Under the pieces are notes generated by a model. It had not been told where the DNA came from. It ran no database searches and saw only the letters and a program-made list of their open reading frames with translations. Below, in pieces: positions 12,248-20,510 of a stretch of DNA of 64,000 nt. The DNA is taken from contig NZ_CP042239.1 of assembly GCF_007833215.1 (NCBI RefSeq), positions 1,736,001 to 1,800,000 on the forward strand. Direction: 5' to 3'. Every line of letters begins with the position of its first letter. Position 1 is the stretch's first letter. A program made the position numbers and the translations under genes. Source of the DNA: Sphingomonas suaedae (lineage in GTDB: Bacteria; Pseudomonadota; Alphaproteobacteria; Sphingomonadales; Sphingomonadaceae).

Positions 12248-13294
12248 TCAGACCGCCATCACGAACGGCTCCAGCCCCGCCAGCCGCGTCCGCACCTCAG
12301 GCGTCGGGATCGCGCGCGGGGGCAACTCCTTCACCGCCTCGGCAATCGCGCGGATATGCTCCGGCGTCGACCCACAGCATCCGCCCAATATATTGACCTG
12401 CGCCGCATCGGCCCATTCCTTCACCAGCCCCGCGGTGGTGTGCGGTTCCTCGTCATAGGCACCCAGCTCGTTCGGAAGCCCGGCATTGGGATAGACCATG
12501 ATCAGCGTGTCGCAGAGCGCCGACAGCGTCTTCACATGCGGCCGCAGCTGCTCCGCCCCGAACGAGCAGTTCAGCCCGATCGTTACCGGCTTGGCATGGC
12601 GGATCGCCGCCCAGAACGCCTCGACCGTATGGCCGGACAGATTACGCCCCGACAGGTCGGTCAGCGTCATCGACATCATGATCGGCAGGTCGCGGCCCAG
12701 ATCGTTCGCCGCTTCGATGCACGCCATCACGCCGGCCTTGGCGTTCAGCGTATCGAACACCGTCTCGATCAGGATGAAGTCCACCCCGCCCTCGACCAGC
12801 GCGTCGATCTGCTCGCGATACACGTCCTTCAGCGTATCGAAATCGATCTCGCGATAGCCCGGATCGTTGACGTCGGGCGACAGCGACAGCGTCTTGTTGG
12901 TCGGGCCGAGCGCCCCGGCGACGAAGCGCGGACGGCCATCCTTCGCCTCGAACTCGTCGGCAATCTGGCGCGCCATCTTCGCGCTTTCGACATTGATCGC
13001 GCGCACCAGATGCTCGGCGCCATAATCGGCCTGGCTGATCCGGTTGGCCGAGAAGGTGTTCGTCTCGGCGATATCGGCCCCCGCCTCGAAATAGGCGCGA
13101 TGGATGCTGGCGGGCACCTCCGGCTTGGTCAGCGCGAGGATGTCGTTGTTACCCTTCTGGTCGTGCCCCAGATTGAGGGCGCCCGCATAATCGGCCTCGG
13201 ACAGCTTCCAGTTCTGGATCTCGGTCCCGAACGCCCCGTCGGTGATCAGGATGCGCTCGGCGGCCTCGGCCAGCAGTTTCTCGCGTGGTGTCAT
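12248..13294 (-). CDS. metH: Methionine synthase homocysteine-binding module (separate protein)
   Basis: A 348-residue homocysteine S-methyltransferase barrel corresponding to the N-terminal module of one-chain MetH. The zinc ligands are visible in GLNCSFG and GGCCGS. The entry sequence ITDGAFGTEIQ and the ADIAETNTFSAN segment are typical of MetH rather than of betaine- or S-methylmethionine-dependent enzymes. Start is the ATG at 13294; longer reading frames run into the flanking repeat. It acts with the downstream gene product, which brings methylcobalamin. The two-piece arrangement is known in sphingomonads and other alphaproteobacteria. Confidence 0.92.
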   Translation of the reverse strand: MTPREKLLAEAAERILITDGAFGTEIQNWKLSEADYAGALNLGHDQKGNNDILALTKPEVPASIHRAYFEAGADIAETNTFSANRISQADYGAEHLVRAINVESAKMARQIADEFEAKDGRPRFVAGALGPTNKTLSLSPDVNDPGYREIDFDTLKDVYREQIDALVEGGVDFILIETVFDTLNAKAGVMACIEAANDLGRDLPIMMSMTLTDLSGRNLSGHTVEAFWAAIRHAKPVTIGLNCSFGAEQLRPHVKTLSALCDTLIMVYPNAGLPNELGAYDEEPHTTAGLVKEWADAAQVNILGGCCGSTPEHIRAIAEAVKELPPRAIPTPEVRTRLAGLEPFVMAV

Positions 13295-13307
13295 GTTCTT
13301 CTTCCTT

Positions 13308-13418
13308 AGCCCCTCCCCTTCAGGGGAGGGGTTGGGGTGGGGCCTATCCACTAGGCACGTCGGTCTCGGTGAGACTGAGACGCCCCACCCCCAACCCCTC
13401 CCCTGAAGGGGAGGGGCT
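13308..13418. repeat. 111-bp paired palindromic element, copy 1
   Basis: Outer arms AGCCCCTCCCCTTCAGGGGA and its complement bound a central segment containing GTCGGTCTCGGTGAGACTGA. The copy at 30311-30421 is the same length, lies in the opposite orientation and differs at only about three positions. Here it fills the metF to metH gap. Confidence 0.85.
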
Positions 13419-13425
13419 CAATCGG

Positions 13426-14346
13426 CTAAGCCGCCACGCTCTTCGCCCCGGCCGTCGGTCGCACGCCCAGCAAATGGCAGATCGCGTAGCTCAGTTCGGC
13501 GCGGTTGAGCGTATAGAAGTGAAACTGCCGCACCCCGCCCGCATAAAGGTTGCGGCACAGTTCCGCCGCCAGCGTCGCAGCGACCAGCTGGCGCGCGGCG
13601 GGGCGGTCGTCCAGCCCCTCGAACAGCCGCGCCATCCATGCCGGCACGTCGGTGCCGCACATCGCCGACATCTTCTGGACCGCGGCAAAGCTCATCACCG
13701 GCATGATCCCCGGCACGATCTCCGCATCGATCCCCGCCCCCGCCGCCGCATCGCGAAAGCGCAGAAAGGTATCTGCCTCGAAAAAGAACTGCGTGATCGC
13801 GCGGTTCGCACCGGCGTCGATCTTGCGCTTGAGGTTATCCAGGTCATGCGCCGCATCGGGCGAATCCGGGTGGCATTCGGGATAGGCGGCGACCGAAATC
13901 TCGAACGGGTGCAGCTTGCGCAGCCCCGCGACGAGGTCGGCGGCATTCTCATAGCCGCCCGGATGCGTCGCATATTTCTCGCCCGCCCGCGGCGGATCGC
14001 CGCGCAGCGCGACGATATGGCGCACGCCCGCCGCCCAATATTCCTCGGCCACCGCATCGATCTCGACGCGCGTCGCCTCGACACAGGTGAGGTGTGCCGC
14101 CGCCGCGATCGACGTCTCGCGCGCGATCCGGGCGACGGTATTGTGCGTCCGCTCGCGCGTCGTCCCGCCCGCGCCATAGGTCACGCTCACGAAACGCGGG
14201 TTCAGCGGCGAAAGCGTCTGGATCGACTCCCACAGCGTCTCTTCCATCTTCTCCGTCTTGGGCGGGAAGAATTCGAAGCTCACATCGATATCGCCGGCCA
14301 CGTCCGCGAACAGCGGCGGCGCTGACGGGTCCAAATTCACACTCAT
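13426..14346 (-). CDS. metF: 5,10-methylenetetrahydrofolate reductase
   Basis: 306 residues, the usual length of bacterial MetF. It reduces methylene-THF to 5-methyl-THF with FAD, supplying the methyl donor for the methionine synthase encoded just downstream. SFEFFPPKTEKM near residue 23 carries the catalytic glutamate region, and VTYGAGGTTRERT and ALRGDPP are typical MetF segments. Its ATG overlaps the stop of the upstream regulator by 4 bp, implying translational coupling. Operon order regulator-metF-metH-metH ties folate and methionine cycles together. Confidence 0.95.
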   Translation of the reverse strand: MSVNLDPSAPPLFADVAGDIDVSFEFFPPKTEKMEETLWESIQTLSPLNPRFVSVTYGAGGTTRERTHNTVARIARETSIAAAAHLTCVEATRVEIDAVAEEYWAAGVRHIVALRGDPPRAGEKYATHPGGYENAADLVAGLRKLHPFEISVAAYPECHPDSPDAAHDLDNLKRKIDAGANRAITQFFFEADTFLRFRDAAAGAGIDAEIVPGIMPVMSFAAVQKMSAMCGTDVPAWMARLFEGLDDRPAARQLVAATLAAELCRNLYAGGVRQFHFYTLNRAELSYAICHLLGVRPTAGAKSVAA

Positions 14347-15317
14347 GCTGCCTTCACCTCACCCACTGGCAGTTGTTCACCCGGCTGCCCCGCCTTGCGG
14401 CCCAGCCATAATTTCACGGTCAGCGCGCCGCCCTCCAGCGTCTGGGTCTGCACCGGTGCCAGCCCCGCCTTGCCGAACCAGCCGAGCATCTGGTCGTCCG
14501 AAAAGCCAAGCCGCACATGCCCCTCGCGCGTCCGCAATTCCTCGCGGTCATGCGGCGCAAAATCGACGATCAACAGGCGACCGCTTGGCGACAGCACCCG
14601 CGCAGCTTCGCCGATCGCCGCCCCCGGCTGCTGCGCGAAATGCAGGACATGGTGCAGGATCGCCGCATCCGCCTCGCCATCGCTCATCGGCAGCGCATAG
14701 AGGTCCGCCTGGCGCAGCTCGGCATTGCCGATCCCCTGCTCCGACAGTTTCGCGCGCGCCAGCCGCAGCATTTCCGACGACCGGTCGATCCCCAGCGCGC
14801 TTTCCGCACGTGGCGCGAACAGTTCCAGCATCCGGCCGGTACCCGTGCCGATATCGATCAGTCGCGCGATTCCGGCATCGCCCAGCGCATCGCCCATCGC
14901 CGCCTCGACCTGTTCCTCGGCGACATGGAGCGATCGGATCGCGTCCCATTCGCCCGCATGAGCCTCGAACCATTCCGCCGCCGCCGCCGCGCGATCGGCG
15001 CGCACCGCCGCCAGCCGCGCGCTGTCCGCGACCGCCCAATGATCCTCGCTCTCGCTCCGCCAGGCGTCGATCGCAGCAAGCACCGGCCCCGTGCGTTTCG
15101 CATCGCCCAGTGCGACGAACACCCAGCTGCCTTCCTTGCGCCGCTCCGCCAGCCCCGCGTCGCACAGGATTTTCACATGGCGGGACACGCGCGGCTGGCT
15201 CTGCCCCAGCACCTGCGCCAGCTCGCCCACGCTCAGCTCCATCAGCCGCAGCAGCGCAAGGATGCGCAACCGCGTCGAATCCGCAAGCGCGCGAAAGGAT
15301 TCGAGTGCCGTGTTCAT
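14343..15317 (-). CDS. ArsR-type regulator fused to a SAM-dependent methyltransferase domain (SahR-like)
   Basis: A 324-residue fusion. Residues ~1-85 are an ArsR/SmtB winged helix (LADSTRLRILALL; VGELAQVLGQSQPRVSRHVK). Residues ~130-300 are a class I methyltransferase fold with the SAM/SAH-binding glycine loop LIDIGTGTGRMLEL. Regulators of this type heading metF/metH operons have been described as SahR, proposed to sense S-adenosylhomocysteine and control the methionine cycle; I assign that by architecture and context, not by search. No metal-binding cysteine pair of the ArsR kind is evident. A perfect 20-bp palindrome begins ten bases before its start codon, consistent with autoregulation. 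Last codons overlap metF. Confidence 0.82.
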   Translation of the reverse strand: MNTALESFRALADSTRLRILALLRLMELSVGELAQVLGQSQPRVSRHVKILCDAGLAERRKEGSWVFVALGDAKRTGPVLAAIDAWRSESEDHWAVADSARLAAVRADRAAAAAEWFEAHAGEWDAIRSLHVAEEQVEAAMGDALGDAGIARLIDIGTGTGRMLELFAPRAESALGIDRSSEMLRLARAKLSEQGIGNAELRQADLYALPMSDGEADAAILHHVLHFAQQPGAAIGEAARVLSPSGRLLIVDFAPHDREELRTREGHVRLGFSDDQMLGWFGKAGLAPVQTQTLEGGALTVKLWLGRKAGQPGEQLPVGEVKAA

Positions 15318-15326
15318 GGCATAGAG

Positions 15327-15346
15327 ATATAAAGATATCTTTATAT
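15327..15346. promoter_or_regulatory. Perfect 20-bp palindromic operator upstream of the methionine operon
   Basis: ATATAAAGATATCTTTATAT is an exact palindrome, strikingly AT-rich against its surroundings. It ends nine bases before the ATG of the ArsR-methyltransferase regulator, so bound repressor would block both ribosome-site formation and promoter clearance. It is the best candidate binding site for that regulator. Confidence 0.75.
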
Positions 15347-15392
15347 GCGGTCAATGCAGGTTAGACAGCACCCACCCGCGCGCGCCAGCCGT

Positions 15393-15500
15393 CGTCACCC
15401 CCGCGAAAGCGGCAGCCCATCTCCCCGACTGCCCACGTCCCGCACCGGTGTGATGCGCCGATCGTGCTGGAGAGGGACGCCCGCTTTCGCGAGGTGGCGT
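15393..15500. repeat. Degenerate inverted REP pair without a gene
   Basis: The left unit (15393-15424) matches 27 of 32 positions of the repeat that flanks the GIY-YIG gene at 33721. The right unit (15469-15500) is an opposed, more decayed version. The 44-bp centre has no coding potential. It occupies the gap between the methionine operon promoter and the glycosyltransferase stop. Confidence 0.5.
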
Positions 15501-15528
15501 ATGAGAGCCTATGCCCGCCAGGCGATGA

Positions 15529-16551
15529 TCAAGCCGCGCGCGCTTCCTCGACGATCGGCACCAGCGCCGACAGAAACTGCGCCGCGCTCGCTTCCCAAGT
15601 GAAGCTGGCGCCATAGGCCGCGCACGCCGCCCGGTCTCGGGTCAGCGCCGCCGCGATGGCGACATCCAGGTTGGCGTTCATCGCGCCGGTCTCCGGCGTC
15701 AGAATATCGACCGGCCCCGTTACCGGATAGGCGGCGACCGGGGTCCCGCACGCCAGCGCCTCGATCATCACCAGCCCGAACGTGTCGGTGCGGCTTGGAA
15801 AGACGAAAACATCGGCCGCAGCATAGGCACTCGCCAGCTCCGTCCCGAACAACGGCCCCAGGAACCGCACCTCGGGATAGTTCGCCTCCAGCGCGGCCCG
15901 CGCCGGGCCATCGCCGACCACCACTTTCGTCCCGGGATGACCTGAGGCCAGGAACGCCTCCAGATTCTTCTCGACCGCCACCCGACCGACATAGAGTTGC
16001 ACCGGCCCGTCCAGCACCGCCATCGCCGGATGCTTCGCCAGCCCGGGTCGGAAATTGGAGAGGTCCACCCCCCGCCCCCAATGCCGAACCTGGCTCAGCC
16101 CGTGCGCGACCAGCGCCTCGCGGATCGAGGGGGTGGAGGCGAGGATCGACTGGGCGGGGGCATGGAACCAGCGGATATAACGCCACACCCATTCCGCCGG
16201 CACGCCCGAACGCGCCTCGACATAATCGGGGAATTGCGTGTGATAGGCGGTGGTGAAGGGAAAATCATGCTTCAGGCACCATCGCCGCGCCGCGACGCAC
16301 ACCGGCCCTTCGGTCGCCAGATGCACCGCATGAGGCGAAAACGCGTCGAGCAGGTCGCCGATCGTCCGGCTGCGGACCATCGCCAGCCGAATTTCGGGAT
16401 AGGTCGGGCACGGCACGGAATAGAACCGCTCGGGCGAGATCACGAGCACCTTGTGCCCCTGTTCCTCGAGCACCCGCTTCACCGACTGCAGCGTGCGAAC
16501 GACCCCGTTCACCTGGGGCTCCCAGGCGTCGGTTACGATCGCGATCCGCAT
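15529..16551 (-). CDS. GT4-family glycosyltransferase
   Basis: 340 residues with a two-Rossmann GT-B layout. The N-terminal acceptor domain starts MRIAIVTDAWEPQVNGVVRT, a hallmark of the GT4 subgroup that includes MgtA-like glucosyl/mannosyltransferases acting on diacylglycerol or phosphatidylinositol. The nucleotide-sugar domain has LYVGRVAVEKNLEAF and the E-x7-E motif in RTDTFGLVMIEALACGTPV. It lies 11 bp beyond, and partly inside the tail of, the LpxH-like phosphoesterase gene on the same strand, suggesting a shared envelope-lipid role. The start ATG 16551 was chosen because upstream codons are only the overlap with that gene. Acceptor and sugar are unknown. Confidence 0.85.
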   Translation of the reverse strand: MRIAIVTDAWEPQVNGVVRTLQSVKRVLEEQGHKVLVISPERFYSVPCPTYPEIRLAMVRSRTIGDLLDAFSPHAVHLATEGPVCVAARRWCLKHDFPFTTAYHTQFPDYVEARSGVPAEWVWRYIRWFHAPAQSILASTPSIREALVAHGLSQVRHWGRGVDLSNFRPGLAKHPAMAVLDGPVQLYVGRVAVEKNLEAFLASGHPGTKVVVGDGPARAALEANYPEVRFLGPLFGTELASAYAAADVFVFPSRTDTFGLVMIEALACGTPVAAYPVTGPVDILTPETGAMNANLDVAIAAALTRDRAACAAYGASFTWEASAAQFLSALVPIVEEARAA

Positions 16552-16562
16552 CTCCGCGTCAC

Positions 16563-17447
16563 TCAAGCCGCTTCGCGCTCCTCGACCCTCTCCGGGCCGA
16601 GGTCGCGCGCGGCGATCTCGTCGGCCCAATGGAGAATTTCCATCCGGCCATCGTAATGCTCGACAAGAGCGGTGCAACCCTCGACCCAGTCGCCGTCATT
16701 ATAATATTCGATGCCGTCGATCGTGCGCATCTCGGCGGTGTGGATATGCCCGGCAACGACCCCGTCGACGCCGCGCGCACCCGCCTCTTTCGCGACGATT
16801 TCCTCGAACCCACAGATGAATTCGACCGCGTTCTTCACCTTCTGCTTGGCGTGCTTGGACAGCGACCAATAGGGCAGGCCGCGCCAGCTGCGATATTTGT
16901 TGCACCAGCGGTTGAGCGCCATCACCGCCGTGTAGGCAGCATCGCCGACATGCGCGAGCCAGCGGTGCGACAGGGTGATCGCGTCAAACTCGTCACCATG
17001 CAGCACGAGCAGCCGGCGCCCGTCGGCGGTTTCGTGGATCGCCTGGCGCTTGATCTCGACGCCGCCGAACGACAGGCCCGTGAACTGACGGAAAATCTCG
17101 TCATGATTGCCGGGGATATAGATCACCCGCGCACCGCGCTTGGCCCGCTTCAGGATGCGCCAGACGATGTCGTTATGCGCCGCAGGCCAGTAGAATTTCT
17201 TCTTGAGCTGCCACCCGTCGATGATGTCACCGACCAGATAGATCATGTCGCTGTCGACATGATCCAGAAAATCGATCAGCATCGCCGCATTGCAGCCGCG
17301 CGTGCCAAGATGGATGTCGCTGATCCAGATCGTCCGGTATTGACGCCGCTCCGACACGGTCTTTTCCGGAATCGACGGATTGGAAGCTGTGAAGTCGGCG
17401 ATATCCGCGACATTGCTATCGAACGGAAGTCGAGTGATCGTGGCCAT
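16563..17447 (-). CDS. Calcineurin-like phosphoesterase, LpxH-like family
   Basis: 294 residues with the full metallophosphatase motif set: SDIHLG, GDIIDGW, GNHDE, HGDEFD and GHIHTA. This form of UDP-2,3-diacylglucosamine diphosphatase-like protein (COG2908) is common in alphaproteobacteria, which often use LpxI for lipid A, so the true substrate may be another envelope phospho-ester. The phosphoesterase is followed closely by a GT4 glycosyltransferase, a pairing that recurs in this group. No signal peptide; the first 35 residues are a poorly conserved extension. Confidence 0.82.
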   Translation of the reverse strand: MATITRLPFDSNVADIADFTASNPSIPEKTVSERRQYRTIWISDIHLGTRGCNAAMLIDFLDHVDSDMIYLVGDIIDGWQLKKKFYWPAAHNDIVWRILKRAKRGARVIYIPGNHDEIFRQFTGLSFGGVEIKRQAIHETADGRRLLVLHGDEFDAITLSHRWLAHVGDAAYTAVMALNRWCNKYRSWRGLPYWSLSKHAKQKVKNAVEFICGFEEIVAKEAGARGVDGVVAGHIHTAEMRTIDGIEYYNDGDWVEGCTALVEHYDGRMEILHWADEIAARDLGPERVEEREAA

Positions 17448-17502
17448 GGTCGCCCCGCGCTGTTCCCTTGCCTGCGGGTGCCTATGGCGACGGAATGTTA
17501 CA

Positions 17503-17519
17503 GCTCGAATCGTTCGAGC
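17503..17519. promoter_or_regulatory. Inverted repeat in the gap before the phosphoesterase gene
   Basis: GCTCGAA and TTCGAGC (exact, 3-base spacer) lie between the GST stop codon and the phosphoesterase start on the same strand. Could be an operator or part of the leader; no T-tract follows in either direction. Confidence 0.3.
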
Positions 17520-17531
17520 GTCACCAGACTG

Positions 17532-18146
17532 TCATGCGTCTATAGGGATATACCCTCGGATCGCCGCGACCCGAGCGATCCAGGCGCGCACCGCCGGAAA
17601 TGGCGACAATGCAAAGCCGCCCTCTTCGGCGACGTGCGTATAGGCATAGAGGCAGATATCGGCGAGGCTCGGCGCATCGCCGACGAACCATTCCCGCCCG
17701 CCCAGATGTTCGTCCATCAGCCTGAGCGCCGCCAAGCCAGCCGCGCGCTTGCCCGGCAGCAACGCGCGCTGAAGGTCGTCGAGATTCGCCTCGCCCACCC
17801 AGCCCATCCAGAACCGCACGGTCGCGATGTTGGGCTCGTGATTATACTGCTCCCAGAACATCCAGCGCAGCATGTCCGCCCGGTCGAACGGGTCGGCGGG
17901 AATCAGCGCGCTCCCATCGGCCAGGTAAAAGCACGCCGCATTGCTCTCCGGCAGAAATCGATCGCCATCCTGCAACACCGGAATCCGTCCATTGGCGTTG
18001 ACATTGGCGAGAAACGCGGGCGTCCGCGTCTCCCCCGCCATGATGTCATAGCCGCGCCGTTCGATCGCCGTGCCGGTCAGCGCGGCGGTCAGCCGAATCT
18101 TGTAGCAATTCCCCGACGGCGCATATTCATGCAGGATCAGCGGCAC
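17532..18146 (-). CDS. Glutathione S-transferase family protein
   Basis: About 204 residues. A thioredoxin-like N-domain (PLILHEYAPSGNCYKIRLTAALTG, with GRIPVLQDG and LPESNAACFYLAD forming the glutathione site) is followed by an all-helical domain ending PFPAVRAWIARVAA. Substrate unknown. The start is set at GTG 18146, because the longer ATG at 18176 only adds an arginine-rich stretch translated from inside the flotillin gene in another frame. Even so the start lies about 20 bp inside the flotillin 3' end, indicating coupled translation. Confidence 0.82.
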   Translation of the reverse strand: MPLILHEYAPSGNCYKIRLTAALTGTAIERRGYDIMAGETRTPAFLANVNANGRIPVLQDGDRFLPESNAACFYLADGSALIPADPFDRADMLRWMFWEQYNHEPNIATVRFWMGWVGEANLDDLQRALLPGKRAAGLAALRLMDEHLGGREWFVGDAPSLADICLYAYTHVAEEGGFALSPFPAVRAWIARVAAIRGYIPIDA

Positions 18147-19842
18147 CGCCCGTCTCCGTCGGTTTCGCTGCCGCACCGAGCGAGACGTCGCCGGCCGCCG
18201 CCGCGCCCTTGACCAGCCCGTCGAGCGAGCCGCCGTCGAAACCCAGTTCCTTCATCAGCCCGTCCAGCATCGGCGCCTGCGCGCGATAGCGCAGCGCCGC
18301 CGCGACCGCGGAATCGGCGAGGTTGCCGTCGCCATTGCCGCCGCCGCTCGCCGCACCGGCACCGCCAGCGCCGCCCGACGTGAGCCCGTCGACCTGGACG
18401 ATCTTGATGCTGTCGATCGCCTCCATCGGCTTGGCCGCCTCGCGGATCACCTCGGGCAGCACCTTGAGCAGCGCGAGCTTGGTCTGGAGCGAGATCTGGT
18501 CGGAGGACAATAAATTCGCCGCCTCGTTGATCGCCCGCTGGCCCGCCGCCTCGACCTCGAACCGCACCCGGTCCGCCTCGGCGCGCAGCTTCGCCGCCTC
18601 GGCCTCACCCTCCGCGACCAGCCGCGCGGCTTCCGCGCGATCGGCTGCCGCCTGTTTCTCGGCCTCGGCTTCGACCTTCACGCCGATCGCCGCACGCTCC
18701 GCCTCACGCGCCGCGTCGATCAGTTCGATGCGCTTGGTACGCTCGGCGATCTCGGCCTCGCGCGCGGTCGAAACCTGCTCCTCGGCGACCACCGCCGCCG
18801 CGCGTGCCTTGTCGGCCTCGGCGCGCGACTGGCTTTCCTCGCGGCTCTTGTTCTGCACCGCGATCTGCTGTTCCTGCCGGGCAAGCTCGAGCGCCAGGGT
18901 CTGTGCGATCTGCGCTTCCTTGACCGCACGGTCGGCCTCGATCTGCGAGCTGTCGATCTGTTTCTTCGCCTCGATCCGCGCCTGGTCCGCCTCGCGGGTG
19001 CGCAGCGCCTGTTCCTGCGCCACTTCCGACGCCTGCGCCGCGCGCTTCAGCTCGATCTCGCGCTCCTGCTCCAGCCGCGCGAATTCGGTGTCGCGGCCGA
19101 TCAGAAAGGACTGGCGCTCGGCCTCCAGATTCTTGGTCTCGATCTGGACGCGGGTATCCTGTTCGATGTCGTTGCGCGTCTTTTTGCGCAGTTCGATCTG
19201 CTCGGTCAGCTTGGTCAGGCCCTCGGCGTCGAACGCGTTATTGGCGTTGAAATGCTCGATCGACGTCTGGTCGAGCCCGGTCAGCGACACCGATTCCAGC
19301 TCCAGCCCGTTCATCGCCAGATCGGCGGACGACACCTGCTGCACCTTCTGCACGAACTCCGCGCGCTGCTCGTGCAGCTGGTTCATCGTCATCCCGGCCG
19401 CGACCGAGCGAAGCGCATCGACGAACTTGCCCTCGACCAGTTCCTTCAGCGCATCGGGATTCATCGTCCGCATACCCAGTGTCTGCGCGGCGGTCGCGAT
19501 CGACTGGCTGTCGGGCTTCACCCGCACATAGAATTCGGCCTTCACGTCGATCCGCAGCCGGTCGAGCGTGATCAGCGCATCGGCGTTCTTGCGCTCGACC
19601 GCCAGCCGGACGGTGTTCATGTTGACCGGCATCGTCTCATGGAACACCGGCAGCACCAGCGCGCCGCCGTTGATGACCACCTTTTCGCCGCCAAAGCCGG
19701 TGCGGACGAAGCCGATCTCCTTCGATGCGCGCTTGTACAGCCGCGCGATCACCAGCCCGACGATCAACAGCGCCAGCAAGCCCATGCCCGGATAGATCAG
19801 ATAGGGCAGGATCGATCCCCCCGTCGTCGCCACGTCCTGCAT
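18127..19842 (-). CDS. Flotillin-like SPFH membrane protein (YqiK type)
   Basis: 571 residues. One N-terminal membrane helix (YPGMGLLALLIVGLVIARLY), an SPFH/band-7 domain (about residues 45-220), then a very long charged coiled coil rich in E, A, K and R (about 220-460), and a glycine-rich flexible linker with a C-terminal tail. Flotillins oligomerise in the inner membrane and organise microdomains. The preceding gene encodes a YqiJ-type NfeD/OB-fold partner, the standard gene pair. No enzyme activity is expected. Confidence 0.9.
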   Translation of the reverse strand: MQDVATTGGSILPYLIYPGMGLLALLIVGLVIARLYKRASKEIGFVRTGFGGEKVVINGGALVLPVFHETMPVNMNTVRLAVERKNADALITLDRLRIDVKAEFYVRVKPDSQSIATAAQTLGMRTMNPDALKELVEGKFVDALRSVAAGMTMNQLHEQRAEFVQKVQQVSSADLAMNGLELESVSLTGLDQTSIEHFNANNAFDAEGLTKLTEQIELRKKTRNDIEQDTRVQIETKNLEAERQSFLIGRDTEFARLEQEREIELKRAAQASEVAQEQALRTREADQARIEAKKQIDSSQIEADRAVKEAQIAQTLALELARQEQQIAVQNKSREESQSRAEADKARAAAVVAEEQVSTAREAEIAERTKRIELIDAAREAERAAIGVKVEAEAEKQAAADRAEAARLVAEGEAEAAKLRAEADRVRFEVEAAGQRAINEAANLLSSDQISLQTKLALLKVLPEVIREAAKPMEAIDSIKIVQVDGLTSGGAGGAGAASGGGNGDGNLADSAVAAALRYRAQAPMLDGLMKELGFDGGSLDGLVKGAAAAGDVSLGAAAKPTETGGAADPA

Positions 19843-19845
19843 CGT

Positions 19846-20442
19846 CTAAACCCCCAATCTCGGCAGATGATGATCGCCATAAGCGATCGCACGAAAGACG
19901 CCGCCCTCGCGCCGCACCAGCAGCACGCGTTCGCCTTCCTCGAAAATCTGGTCGGCATTATCGGGCTCGACCATCAGATAATGCGCCTGGCCGTGCCAGT
20001 CTTCGACGCGCGCCCGTGCGGGTGATCCGGTCGCAGCGCGTCCGGTAACGATATGCGCCTGGCTTCCGACCAGATCGCCCACATCGATCGCCGTCGTGTG
20101 ATCCTGCGGCAGGATCGGCGCGAGCAGCCGCGCCGACAACCCCGTAGCGGGCAGCGCCAGCGCTCCCGCCCCCGGCACCGCGATCCACCAGGGCAACAGC
20201 GTTCCGGCAACGTCCGCCGCGATCTGCTGCCCCACCAGCCCGATCAGCCCGAAGCTCGCCAGCAGCAGCACCAGCACCACCAGCAACGGCACCCGCCCGA
20301 ATCCCATCCAGTCGAGCCAGTCGGGCGCGTCGAAATCCGCGTCGCCGGACAGCCCGATCGCTTGCACGAGTCCCAGCAGCAGCATCAGGACGAGCGCCGA
20401 TACGAAGACGATATTCTCCGGCGCGAGCAGAAAGGCGAACAC
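19846..20442 (-). CDS. YqiJ-like membrane protein with C-terminal OB-fold domain (flotillin partner)
   Basis: 198 residues: three or so membrane segments (IVFVSALVLMLLLGLVQAIG; LLVVLVLLLASFGLIGLVG; a third near residue 95) followed by a soluble beta-rich domain of about 80 residues (GSQAHIVTGRA to AIAYGDHH). This is the NfeD-like architecture that accompanies flotillins and is thought to anchor or modulate their assemblies. It ends three bases before the flotillin ATG, so the pair is one operon. Confidence 0.82.
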   Translation of the reverse strand: MFAFLLAPENIVFVSALVLMLLLGLVQAIGLSGDADFDAPDWLDWMGFGRVPLLVVLVLLLASFGLIGLVGQQIAADVAGTLLPWWIAVPGAGALALPATGLSARLLAPILPQDHTTAIDVGDLVGSQAHIVTGRAATGSPARARVEDWHGQAHYLMVEPDNADQIFEEGERVLLVRREGGVFRAIAYGDHHLPRLGV

Positions 20443-20447
20443 GTAGA

Positions 20448-20479
20448 AACCCCCGATTCGCCGCTCAGTCTAGGGGGTT
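20448..20479. promoter_or_regulatory. Inverted repeat upstream of the yqiJ-flotillin pair
   Basis: AACCCCC (20448-20454) and GGGGGTT (20473-20479) are exact complements separated by 18 bases, in the 68-bp gap between the quinone oxidoreductase stop and the YqiJ ATG. It may be a terminator-like stem for the upstream gene or an operator. Confidence 0.3.
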
Positions 20480-20510
20480 GCCACGCCCCCCGCTATCGAA
20501 TCCGGACGGC

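Noticed and set aside
15318..15392. SAM riboswitch upstream of the methionine operon
   Set aside because: The leader is too short before the regulator ATG and is explained by a perfect operator palindrome.
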